The notes under the pieces: model-generated
Told to the model about the DNA's origin: nothing
Seen by the model: the letters and a program-made list of their open reading frames with translations, nothing else
The model's database searches: none
In this document: positions 10,000 through 18,111 of the stretch, piece by piece
Position numbering within the stretch: the stretch's first letter is position 1
Layout: every line of letters starts with the position of its first letter
Assembly (NCBI GenBank): GCA_964577665.1
Contig: CAZOBD010000011.1
Location: 1 to 44,333, forward strand
Direction of reading: 5' to 3'
From: CAYVTD01 sp964577665
GTDB taxonomy: Bacteria; Bacteroidota; Ignavibacteria; Kapaibacteriales; UBA2268
DNA: 44,333 nucleotides
Made by a program: the position numbers and the translations under genes

Positions 10000-11448
10000 A
10001 TGAAAAAAATATTTTACAAAATATTGCCTTTATTACTAATTTTTTCTTTTTTTATTTCCTGTGAGGACGAAGTAAGTGATCCTACCCAGCAGAAATATGA
10101 AAACAGCATATCAGGAATAATCGTCGATGAGCAGGACATTCCTGTTCCCGATGCTGAAATAAAGGCATACGATAATGAACATTTTCTTGACTCAGATACC
10201 AGCTCTGAAGACGGTTCCTTTGAACTCTCAGGTATTCCTGACGAGCTTTCAAGAGTCAGCGTCGTTATCACACATCCTGAGTTTGTGGAGTTTCAAGGAA
10301 AACTATCTGATTTTACGGAAGACGGCGATAATAAAAACGCCCGTATGAAAATGATGCACAATGACAGCTGCTGCGGGAAAATAAAAGTATGGGTAAAAAG
10401 CAGCTCGGATTCTTCTGCATTGAACGATGTGGAAATCAGATTGAACAAAGGCAAGAAAACCATAAGGAAGTCATATACGAACAGCGGCGGTTACCTCGAA
10501 TTCTTAAATGTATGCCCGGGCGAATACTGGATACGCGCTGCAAAAAACGGTTACCGCGTTATTGAAAAGCAATTCATTATTGAAAAATGCGATTCCGTTG
10601 AATACAGACTTTATGCAGAAAGCACTGAAAAAGACACCTGCTGCAGCGGAAAGATTTATATTATCCCTAAAGACAAGGAAAGCGGAGATGTCTTAAATGG
10701 AGCAAAAGTGAAACTTTGGAAAGACGGCAAAGAAATCGCTGAGAAGAAAGTTGAAGGAGGCTATGCCTTTTTCGAGAAACTTTGTGAAGGAAAATACGGC
10801 GTCGATATCATCGCCGAGGGCTATAAAAACATTGAATTTCTTTTCGAGCTCGGATGCGACCAAGCCAAAGAAATCGTCAAAGAACTTGAAAAAGAAAAGA
10901 ATGATTCATGCTGCGAAGGCGTAATTTACGTTATTGCACATGATTCTACAACTAACGACAGGCTGAAGAACGTTTATGTGAAGCTGCGGCAAAACGGCAC
11001 CCTTTTGACGAAACAGATTACAAATGCTGACGGCATAGCCGTTTTCAAAGAAATATGTGAAGGAAAATACGAAATTTCTATGATTAGAGATGGTTACAAA
11101 TCCCGTGAATTCAGTATTGAAATGGGCTGTAACGACACTCTGGAGCTTCACAAAAAAATGCTTGAAGAAGCAAAAGACACATGCTGCACTGCGAGATTCA
11201 AAGTGAAGGTAAAAGACAAAGAAAGCGGAATTTATCTTGAGAATGCAGCAGTTAAACTATTTCTTGACGGAAAAGTAGTCCGCGAAGGAAAAACTAACGG
11301 AGACGGATGGGTTCTCTTTGAAAATCTCTGCGCTCCTTTTGAATACAAAGTATATATCGAAAAAGACGGTTATTATCCCGAAGATCCCGTATTCTTTATT
11401 AAGAAGTGTATAGATTATCAGGAAACATTCCAAATAAAGAAGAAATAA
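10000..11448 (+). CDS. Lipoprotein of five carboxypeptidase-regulatory-like domains with a cysteine ladder
   Basis: The protein has 482 residues. The signal peptide ends in the lipobox FFISC (Cys21). Domain 1 (about 36-118) is a carboxypeptidase-regulatory-like (transthyretin-like) fold: SGIIVDEQDIPVPDAEIKAY. Four further domains of about 90 residues each begin with D-S/T-C-C (Cys pairs at 124-125, 214-215, 304-305 and 395-396). Each has one Cys about 47 residues after the pair (172, 262, 353, 444) and another about 25 residues later (197, 286, 377, 470). All four repeats keep the same four cysteines, which predicts a fixed disulfide pattern in the envelope. Typical phrases are LCEGKY and DGYK. 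The start is supported by a GGAG ribosome-binding site, and a rho-independent terminator follows. It is probably a rigid rod on the outer membrane; no binding partner is suggested by neighbours. Confidence 0.85.
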   Translation: MKKIFYKILPLLLIFSFFISCEDEVSDPTQQKYENSISGIIVDEQDIPVPDAEIKAYDNEHFLDSDTSSEDGSFELSGIPDELSRVSVVITHPEFVEFQGKLSDFTEDGDNKNARMKMMHNDSCCGKIKVWVKSSSDSSALNDVEIRLNKGKKTIRKSYTNSGGYLEFLNVCPGEYWIRAAKNGYRVIEKQFIIEKCDSVEYRLYAESTEKDTCCSGKIYIIPKDKESGDVLNGAKVKLWKDGKEIAEKKVEGGYAFFEKLCEGKYGVDIIAEGYKNIEFLFELGCDQAKEIVKELEKEKNDSCCEGVIYVIAHDSTTNDRLKNVYVKLRQNGTLLTKQITNADGIAVFKEICEGKYEISMIRDGYKSREFSIEMGCNDTLELHKKMLEEAKDTCCTARFKVKVKDKESGIYLENAAVKLFLDGKVVREGKTNGDGWVLFENLCAPFEYKVYIEKDGYYPEDPVFFIKKCIDYQETFQIKKK

Positions 11449-11470
11449 AATGCAGCGCCGCATAATATAT

Positions 11471-11505
11471 AATCCCCGGCTGAACCACAACCGGGGATTT
11501 TTTTT
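11471..11505 (+). terminator. Rho-independent terminator
   Basis: AATCCCCGG, an 11-nt loop, then CCGGGGATT running into a tract of eight T. It sits 22 bp after the stop of the cysteine-repeat lipoprotein gene. Confidence 0.9.
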
Positions 11506-11597
11506 ATAATAATTGTCAGAATTATACGATTTTAATTAAATGAAACGTCCATGATGAAGGAGAAACACACAAGGGAATAATTATTTGAAAAATAAAT

Positions 11598-11679
11598 GTC
11601 ATTGCGTGCAGCACGAAGCAATCTCTAAAAATCTACTAATGGCTGGAGGTTCCTTAATCGCTTCGCACTTCGCAATGAC
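11598..11679. repeat. Inverted-repeat element bounded by GTCATTGCG
   Basis: It opens with GTCATTGCG and closes with CGCAATGAC, with internal arms CGAAGCAATCTC and CGCTTCG-like segments. A related element lies at 14131-14212. The layout resembles REP/BIME-type intergenic elements. Confidence 0.8.
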
Positions 11680-11697
11680 ACAGCAGTAATAAGAAAA

Positions 11698-11730
11698 AGA
11701 TGTCCAAAATCTGGCAGATGTTGGACATCT
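11698..11730. repeat. Interspersed 33-bp palindrome, imperfect copy
   Basis: It has arms AGATGTCCAAAATCT and AGATGTTGGACATCT separated by GGC. Related copies lie at 14288-14320 and 40845-40877. The sequence following each copy (CTGAAACGG, then AAATAAACAGA) is also conserved, so the mobile or duplicated unit is longer than the palindrome. Confidence 0.9.
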
Positions 11731-11828
11731 GAAACAGTTGTGAAAAATAAACAGATGAAACATCCATGATAAGGAAAACACTCAAGGGGATGATTATTTT
11801 TGAAATAAAAAATGAAACCGAAAGAAGA

Positions 11829-11900
11829 GATCCCCCAACCCCCTTATAAATAAGGGGGCTGCTCCCTCCCTTACTTGTAAGGGAGGGTTGGGGAGGGATC
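11829..11900. repeat. GATC-bounded Y-shaped palindromic element in the dusB leader
   Basis: The element of 72 bp begins and ends with GATC. It contains two perfect internal hairpins: CCCCCTTAT-AA-ATAAGGGGG, and CCCTCCCTTAC-TT-GTAAGGGAGGG. An outer stem of GATCCC plus CCAA pairs with TTGGGGAGGGATC, giving a three-way junction. It ends 10 bp before the dusB start, so any transcript from further upstream would carry this structure in the leader. Confidence 0.85.
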
Positions 11901-11910
11901 AAATAAACAG

Positions 11911-12906
11911 ATGAAAATAGGTAATTTTAATATAGAAAATGGAGTTATTTTAGCTCCGATGGAAGGTATCACCGACCTCCCCTTTCGTCTGATATGCAGA
12001 CGGATGGGAGCGGATATTGTATATTCAGAATTTATTGCTTCGGAAGCTCTTGTGCGGAACGCCGAAAAATCGAAGAAGAAAATGGAAATTATTGAAGAAG
12101 AGCGTCCGGTTGCAGTTCAGATATTCGGCAGCAGACCCGAAGCAATGGCTGATTCTGCAAAAATGGTGGAAGACTCAGGCGCTGACATTCTTGATATAAA
12201 CTACGGCTGCTGGGTGAAAAAAGTTGTTAATAACGACGCAGGGGCGGCATTTTTGAAGCATCCCGGCAGAATGGCTGAAATGACCCGTCTTGTTGTCGAT
12301 TCCGTTAATATTCCGGTAACAGTAAAAACACGTCTCGGCTGGGACAGAAATTCAATTGTTATCATCGAAGCAGCAAAAATGCTGGAAGAAGCAGGCGCTT
12401 CTGCCTTAGCTGTGCATTGCCGTACACGCGACATGGCTATGCGGGGTGCAGCAGACTGGTCGTGGATACCAAAGATAAAAGAAAATCTAAAAAAGATGCC
12501 GCTAATTCTAAACGGAGATGTCCACACTCCCCTTGAAGCAAAAAAAGCATTTGAGACAACCGGATGCGATGCTGTTATGATAGGCAGGGCTGCTGTCGGT
12601 AATCCATTTATTTTTAAGCGAATTAAAACTTTTCTGGGAACAGGAAAAGACCCTGAATACTCTTCTATTGATATACGTTTCGATACCTGTCTCGAACATC
12701 TCCGGCTCAGCATAGAGCATAAGGGCTATCCGCGCGGCTTCTACGAATTTCGCAAGCACTATTCGGGCTACCTTAAAGGACTGCACAACGGAGCAAAAGT
12801 ACGGGCAAAGATAGTTGAAACAGAAACTTATGAAGAGGTTCTCCAGATTCTAAAAGAATTTAGAGATTATCTGCATGAATATGAGATGAATAAAGAATCA
12901 GCCTGA
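11911..12906 (+). CDS. dusB: tRNA-dihydrouridine synthase (DUS family)
   Basis: The protein has 331 residues with a flavin TIM-barrel opening VILAPMEGITDLPFR. Further motifs are VQIFGSRPEAM, DINYGCWVKKV with the catalytic Cys at 100, VTVKTRLGWD, LAVHCRTRDM, LILNGDV and GCDAVMIGRAAVGNPFIF. It reduces specific uridines in tRNA to dihydrouridine with NAD(P)H and FMN. The usual GCP around the catalytic Cys is GCW here; the Cys is kept, so activity is expected. The choice of DusB subgroup is by overall resemblance and is less certain than the family. The start ATG lies within AAATAAACAGATGAAA, a sequence that also occurs in the upstream repeats at 11746-11761, so the repeat ends inside the gene. 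No Shine-Dalgarno is visible. Confidence 0.92.
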   Translation: MKIGNFNIENGVILAPMEGITDLPFRLICRRMGADIVYSEFIASEALVRNAEKSKKKMEIIEEERPVAVQIFGSRPEAMADSAKMVEDSGADILDINYGCWVKKVVNNDAGAAFLKHPGRMAEMTRLVVDSVNIPVTVKTRLGWDRNSIVIIEAAKMLEEAGASALAVHCRTRDMAMRGAADWSWIPKIKENLKKMPLILNGDVHTPLEAKKAFETTGCDAVMIGRAAVGNPFIFKRIKTFLGTGKDPEYSSIDIRFDTCLEHLRLSIEHKGYPRGFYEFRKHYSGYLKGLHNGAKVRAKIVETETYEEVLQILKEFRDYLHEYEMNKESA

Positions 12907-12930
12907 TTTAATGATGAGATTATTTGTATA

Positions 12931-13950
12931 TCAATGAGTTTTAATCATAGATGCAGGGGTAACGATGATAAAGTCTGCTTTTTTTGCCTCTTCATCGCTT
13001 ATTTCGTCGATTTTTTCTTTTTCTATTGTCGTGATAGTGAGTATCTTTCTATCGGGCATGTCTCTTCGAACAAACCAGACAATACCTTCGTAATTATCTG
13101 AGTGCCAGGCGCCGTTAAGGTGCAAAAATCTTCCGTTTAGGGGCATATTTTGCCATATAAAATAAGCCATAGCCGCATCTTTTACAGCCTGAGCCTCTTT
13201 AAAATTTCTAGCCATCTTCATTATTTTTCCGTGGTCAAAATGCACGGGGGTTTTTCCGGGCTGGGTATTATCTTCTTCATTATTTAAATCTGATTCTTCT
13301 TTTTTGCTTTCATCATCATCATCTGCGATATTTGATTTTTTCATTGCAGGCATATGACCTGCCATACTTTCCATTTTTTTATAACAGCCGAGGCTTAAAT
13401 CTACTTCAATGGGAAGGGGAGGAAAATACTCTTTGGCTTTTTCGCTGAGACCTTCCAGACTTTCAAGTCCGGCACGGGCAACTCTCGCCGCATAACGGCG
13501 GGGAATATTAGTGGCTGCTAATTTAATATTGTTTTCAACAGCATATTCTACAATCGGTTTATAATCAGTTTTATAGCTGTTCCACATTTTCGCTTCATTT
13601 TCGAAATTCTTCTTAGGAATTTTATCCCGGGCAAATTCGTCTAAAATAAGCTGGTCATCAGCTTCAAACATTTCCATACCCAAAACTAATGCCTCATCTT
13701 CTTCAGCCTCATAATGAAGCGCTTTCAAAAGCTCAAGCTGCAGCCAGTGTGAAATAGGATTGTTATGAAGCTCTCCGAAAAAGATAATATCAGAATCCAG
13801 AGCCTCTTCGGCAACCTCATAAAAGTCTGTTTCATCTCCGTCGGAATCAAAAATCTTATAAGCGGTAAAATTCAGGGGAGGTTCTTCCGAAAGCAAAGGA
13901 TTAATTATAAAGATAATAATCAAAAGAAGGTACATTACTAAGTTTTTCAT
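12931..13950 (-). CDS. ChaN-like (Tiki/haem-binding uptake superfamily) exported protein
   Basis: The protein has 339 residues from the ATG ending at 13950, where a clean signal peptide begins (MKNLVMYLLLIIIFIINPLLS). The frame continues to an ATG at 13983, which would put 11 residues before it. Superfamily motifs are IIFFGELHNNPISHW, LVLGMEMFEADDQ, KLAATNIPRRYAARV and LHLNGAWHSDNYEG, as in ChaN-type iron-regulated or haem-binding proteins and relatives of the Tiki/TraB fold. A charged low-complexity insert (DDDDESKKEESDLNNEEDN) lies between residues about 215 and 245. It is probably periplasmic, with a possible role in haem or iron handling. The precise function is unproven, and no iron-transport gene is adjacent. 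The gene is convergent with dusB. Confidence 0.82.
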   Translation of the reverse strand: MKNLVMYLLLIIIFIINPLLSEEPPLNFTAYKIFDSDGDETDFYEVAEEALDSDIIFFGELHNNPISHWLQLELLKALHYEAEEDEALVLGMEMFEADDQLILDEFARDKIPKKNFENEAKMWNSYKTDYKPIVEYAVENNIKLAATNIPRRYAARVARAGLESLEGLSEKAKEYFPPLPIEVDLSLGCYKKMESMAGHMPAMKKSNIADDDDESKKEESDLNNEEDNTQPGKTPVHFDHGKIMKMARNFKEAQAVKDAAMAYFIWQNMPLNGRFLHLNGAWHSDNYEGIVWFVRRDMPDRKILTITTIEKEKIDEISDEEAKKADFIIVTPASMIKTH

Positions 13951-14130
13951 TTTATATGCGCATAGATTAAACATATTAACCATTTACTCGACGTTTAAAT
14001 ATCCTGATTAGTTTTCATAACGCTTACCATAATACTGACTTTTGAATTTGTTTAATAGTTTATGAAATGCTCCTAATGACAAAGTATTTTTGAAATATGA
14101 CTTAAATCATTACACTGCATGTTTTTACGA

Positions 14131-14212
14131 GTCATTGCGAAGAGCGAAGCGATGAAGCAATCTCAAGCCGTCAGAAGAATTTTAGAGACTGCTTCGCTTC
14201 GCTCGCAGTGAC
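14131..14212. repeat. Inverted-repeat element bounded by GTCATTGCGA / CGCAGTGAC
   Basis: A left arm of GTCATTGCGAAGAGCGAAGC followed by GATGAAGCAATCTC faces a right arm of GAGACTGCTTCGCTTCGCTC followed by GCAGTGAC, with about 25 bp between. It is related to 11598-11679. Confidence 0.85.
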
Positions 14213-14287
14213 ATAATATTTGTCATTATCTTGTCAGTAAATGCGAAGTATTTATGGAAGTCTCGCGATGACACAACATGAGGGTAA

Positions 14288-14320
14288 AGATGTCCAACAT
14301 CTGGCAGATGTTGGACATCT
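14288..14320. repeat. Interspersed 33-bp palindrome, perfect copy
   Basis: The arms AGATGTCCAACATCT and AGATGTTGGACATCT are perfect reverse complements (15 bp) around a GGC loop. It is followed by CTGAAGCGGAAAGTG and AAATAAACAGACG, shared with the other copies. Confidence 0.93.
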
Positions 14321-14460
14321 GAAGCGGAAAGTGAAAATAAACAGACGTAAGTAATATTGAAAATCAAAATTTTTGCAAATCTTTGTAACTTTTTTGCCTG
14401 CCTGTCCGTCTCTAACAAAATGTAAATTATATAATTTCAGAAAATAATTATTTCCGGGAT

Positions 14461-17400
14461 ATGAAAAAATTAGTATTTTTAATAACTGCTTTTTTAATTG
14501 CAGGGTCAGTAGAAATATTCGCTCAGATAAGTTTAGAGATAAAACCGGTAATACAAGGAAGCAGTATCACCGTTAATGCAGACAGCATACCTATGCTGAA
14601 AGCAAAGATAAGAGCCTCTGCCGATGGTATGTATCTCAATCTTAAGCCCGAAAACGTGATTATTCAGGAAAATAACCGCACCGTCAAGCCCGCCGAGATA
14701 ATACAAGGTGAGGACAACTGGAACGAAATAAAATGGTACACTCCCGCTCCGGGTCCCTTAATGCCAAACTATGTAACGTTTTATGTAAGCCATGATAACA
14801 ATTTTTCGGGCATCACAGGTTATTATACACGTCAGGACATGCCGCAGATAGGCTTTAAAAATATTGATTATGAAGCAATTGACTATCTTTCATTCGGCAA
14901 AACAGCTCCCGGAGATAAAAAGTATCAAAGGTTCATTTTAAATGCCGCAATGGCAAAAAAAGACACTATCGACGGCGAATATACAGAAGTTCCCCTTCAT
15001 ATTGACAGTATCCGCACACACAGCAAAGAATTTTCATGGTACTGGCACGGTTCCATTTTTAACGATAAAAAACCGCCGCTTGACATAAACTCAGGATTTG
15101 CATATAAAGTCAGCGGAATATTCGAGCCTCCCGACACAAATTATTACCGCGACAGATTGACTGTATATTATGACGGCGGCGCTCAAAAGGATTTGGACTT
15201 AATTGGCAATTTTTATCATCTTGAAACAGAATCGGTTCTACAGTTAGAATATCCTTTAGGTGGTGAAGTTTTAACCCCCTGTGATGAAATTGACTTCCGA
15301 TGGACAGGACATGCCGGTGAATTCCCAACCCTCATTGAATACACTTCTAATGAAGGAGTAACATGGAAAATAATCGGTTCCAGCCAGTCATCCAGCTACA
15401 AATGGAAGATACCAAAGGATCTTACCGGCGATCTATTGTTTAGAATCAGGCAGAAAGACACTCTTCCTACTGTTTACAACCTTAAAATTGACGATACCCC
15501 GGTTTACAGAATTTCTTTCCGAAAAGACGGAGAGAAAATGCTTGCAGCAAATGTTTCCGGATACATTTATGAATATGATATAGAAACAAAAGTACCCACA
15601 GGACCCTATAAAATCGGCAGTTACAAGTATCCGGCAGATGTAATAATCATAACAGGGCTGGACTATATCGAACAGCATGACATGTTTGCCGTATCTTACT
15701 ATAAAAACATCTTCAATCAAAATATTCGTAACGATTCCATTGCTTTTTTTAAAACAGGGCAATTTGATAAACCTCTTTTCAAAATAGCCGCCGGAAACAG
15801 ATATTACATTGGCAATATGTATGTAGAACCTGAAAGAAGATATATCGTTATACAACCGTCTTTCGGCAGCCGCCTAAGAATACTCGATCCTGAAACCGGA
15901 GATTTTATCAGAACTGTTGATTTTGAAAATATTATCACTTCTGTATCATTCAGCAGAAATACCGGCAAGATGGTCGCATCGCTTCTAAACGGAAAGGTTC
16001 AGATTCTTTCTCTCCCTGATTTTCAAGTGGAAAAAACACTCGATTTTTCTTATCTTCCCATAATAACACAGTTAGCGCTTGCTCCAAACGGTAAATATCT
16101 TGCTATCGGCGAAATGCCTCCGCAGGGTACTATGGTTAGTTCTTCCAGTACAAAAATACACATTTTCGATATAGATAAAAACATGATAGTCCGGAGCAAC
16201 GGAAGAATTTCCAGCGCTCCTTTAGGACTTGAGTTCAATGCAGAATCATCAATTCTCGTAGTAGGTTCACGGGCAGTTCCTCAAATAATGAAATGGTACC
16301 TCGAGTCCGATTATGTAGAAACTTCCGGAGGCAACGCGGGCGAATTGACTGATTTTGCATTTTCCCCCGACGGACATTCTCTTGCCACTTCCTCGGCTTC
16401 CGATGATAATCTCAATCTCCGTACCGTTGTTTTCGAGGAAATCGACCAAACAGAAGATTTTGTGCATGTTATATCGCCTTCTCCCTCCTTAGACTCTCTG
16501 AATGCCGGAGAAATCTTCATCGGAGAAAACAGAGATTACACTATTGACACGCTTTTCTGTAATGCCGGCGAGGTCCCTCTTTACGTATTCAATGCCTATA
16601 TGAAAAAAGGAATTTTTTTCAAAATAACAGGTATGACTCTCCCTGATACGCTGCTGCCGGGCGAATGTTTCCCCGTTCAGATATCCTTTAATCCTTTAGA
16701 CACAGGTTTAATAGAAGATGAGCTTGTTATAGTTTCCTGCTCAAAAAATTACGAAATAAAATTAAAAGGCATCAGTAAAAAAAGAAATATATCTTTTTAC
16801 AGCGAAGTATTCGATTTCGGAGAGCAATGCCTTTTAGATACAACAGAAAAGGAAGTTCTTTTTATCAAAAATGAAGACCCCGTACCTCTTACGATTAACT
16901 CAATTTCCTTTTTCGGCGGCAGCTATAATTCTTTTGAAACGGCAAATGTTATACAAGACACCGTTTTACCCCCGGGTGAATCTATGTCTGTTGATTTCCG
17001 GTTCATTCCGCGCGAACTTGGAGAAAACAAAACAAATGCAGGTGTTAAGCATTCTTTCCAGCAAAAGCTAATGCCACAGGCTGTTTTCAGGGGCACCGGC
17101 ATCGGTACTTTCCTTGGCTTGAAAAGCGAAAGAATAATGTTCATTCCTGAAATACGGCAGAGAACATTTACAATAGAGAATAAAGCGTCAAATCTCATAA
17201 CGATAGAAGACGTAACTTTCAAGCCCGAAGGCATTTACAGGCTGATAACTCCAATGCCTGTTGATATTGAAGGCTTAGACAGCACACTCATTACCATAGA
17301 ATGGTATAGTAACGAGTTTGAGCAGGGTACGATGACAATAAAAGCTTCACCCTGCGCCACTGCTTCAGATGTAGTTTTAGATATGTACAGCGGCAACTCT

Positions 17401-18084
17401 CAGCTTTCCATACCGACAGTCGAAGCCGATCCGCGGGGCAGCGCGGTAATACCGGTATTTTTTAAAAATACGGAAAACCGCTCTTACAAGGGAGTAAGGT
17501 TCTTTGACGCTGAAATTGAAATAAACCCGAGGATGTTTTATCCCGAAGAAGTAATCAGTCTTTACGGAGAAGCTGTCCTTACAAAGAATGAAATAATAGA
17601 TGACAGAAGAGTAATCGGTTTCCGTGTGGACGGAGTGTATCCGATTGAAGGCACTGTAGCTGAAATTCACGGTATTGCAGGTCTGGCAGAAACAGATTCT
17701 TCTCCCATTGAATTTCGTGAAGCAAGCCCCTTCTGGGGAACTGCCGTATCCTCATCACATACGCCCGGCACCCTGAAACTGTTTAATCTTTGCGGAGAAA
17801 GAAGAGTGCTTCACCCTCAGAACAATATCGAAATTGTCTCTTTAAAGCCTAATCCCGTAAATGATTTCTGCGAAATTCAGTTTGAACTGAGCCGTCCCGG
17901 ATATGTAACACTTGAAATATATGATAATCTCGGAAATAAAGTTCAGAGCACTTCTGAATTTTACGCAAGAGAAGGTGTTAATATCATCAATATCCCCGCT
18001 TATGATTTATTACCCGGCACTTACAGGGTATTGATAAAAATGGGCGGTGATTTTGCAGCTAAATTGTTTATTGTTGTAAGATAA
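14461..18084 (+). CDS. Large T9SS-secreted protein with WD40-like propeller and ASH-type Ig domains
   Basis: The protein has 1207 residues. The signal peptide ends near EIFAQ (1-22). Residues about 25-270 carry beta-sandwich sequence, with an Ig-like segment around 270-345 (LEYPLGGEVLTPCDEIDFRW). WD40/YVTN-like blades cover about 350-670 (SPDGHSLATSSASDDNLNLR). Two or more choice-of-anchor-D/ASH modules follow (DTLFCNAGEVPLYV, then LPGECFPVQISFNPLDTG, then DFGEQCLLDTTEKEVLFIKN). A cohesin-like region lies near 990-1090. The last 85 or so residues are a type A T9SS sorting domain (VSLKPNPVNDFCEIQFEL to LLPGTYRVLIKMGG). It should be displayed on the cell surface. The next gene, 27 bp on, encodes an OmpA-like barrel protein, so the two are likely cotranscribed. 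The ligand is unknown. Confidence 0.87.
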   Translation: MKKLVFLITAFLIAGSVEIFAQISLEIKPVIQGSSITVNADSIPMLKAKIRASADGMYLNLKPENVIIQENNRTVKPAEIIQGEDNWNEIKWYTPAPGPLMPNYVTFYVSHDNNFSGITGYYTRQDMPQIGFKNIDYEAIDYLSFGKTAPGDKKYQRFILNAAMAKKDTIDGEYTEVPLHIDSIRTHSKEFSWYWHGSIFNDKKPPLDINSGFAYKVSGIFEPPDTNYYRDRLTVYYDGGAQKDLDLIGNFYHLETESVLQLEYPLGGEVLTPCDEIDFRWTGHAGEFPTLIEYTSNEGVTWKIIGSSQSSSYKWKIPKDLTGDLLFRIRQKDTLPTVYNLKIDDTPVYRISFRKDGEKMLAANVSGYIYEYDIETKVPTGPYKIGSYKYPADVIIITGLDYIEQHDMFAVSYYKNIFNQNIRNDSIAFFKTGQFDKPLFKIAAGNRYYIGNMYVEPERRYIVIQPSFGSRLRILDPETGDFIRTVDFENIITSVSFSRNTGKMVASLLNGKVQILSLPDFQVEKTLDFSYLPIITQLALAPNGKYLAIGEMPPQGTMVSSSSTKIHIFDIDKNMIVRSNGRISSAPLGLEFNAESSILVVGSRAVPQIMKWYLESDYVETSGGNAGELTDFAFSPDGHSLATSSASDDNLNLRTVVFEEIDQTEDFVHVISPSPSLDSLNAGEIFIGENRDYTIDTLFCNAGEVPLYVFNAYMKKGIFFKITGMTLPDTLLPGECFPVQISFNPLDTGLIEDELVIVSCSKNYEIKLKGISKKRNISFYSEVFDFGEQCLLDTTEKEVLFIKNEDPVPLTINSISFFGGSYNSFETANVIQDTVLPPGESMSVDFRFIPRELGENKTNAGVKHSFQQKLMPQAVFRGTGIGTFLGLKSERIMFIPEIRQRTFTIENKASNLITIEDVTFKPEGIYRLITPMPVDIEGLDSTLITIEWYSNEFEQGTMTIKASPCATASDVVLDMYSGNSQLSIPTVEADPRGSAVIPVFFKNTENRSYKGVRFFDAEIEINPRMFYPEEVISLYGEAVLTKNEIIDDRRVIGFRVDGVYPIEGTVAEIHGIAGLAETDSSPIEFREASPFWGTAVSSSHTPGTLKLFNLCGERRVLHPQNNIEIVSLKPNPVNDFCEIQFELSRPGYVTLEIYDNLGNKVQSTSEFYAREGVNIINIPAYDLLPGTYRVLIKMGGDFAAKLFIVVR

Positions 18085-18111
18085 ATTGAATTAATAAGAA
18101 AGCCTTTTAAT

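Larger units (their letters stand above)
11506..11828. repeat. Mosaic of interspersed intergenic repeats upstream of dusB
   Basis: This non-coding stretch is built from repeat segments found elsewhere in the window. A segment near 11545-11597 (a variant of CCATGATGAAGGAGAAACAC) recurs at 11761-11799 and 39601-39635. An inverted-repeat element lies at 11598-11679, and a palindrome at 11698-11730 is followed by AAATAAACAGATGAAA. No gene is seen. Confidence 0.8.
13951..14460. other. Intergenic region filled with repeat elements
   Basis: No gene is seen. It holds an inverted-repeat element (14131-14212), the 33-bp palindrome (14288-14320) with its conserved trailing AAATAAACAGACG, and AT-rich sequence before the next start. 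Confidence 0.7.

Noticed and set aside
12201..12713. 170-codon minus-strand frame
   Set aside because: Entirely antisense to the dihydrouridine synthase gene.
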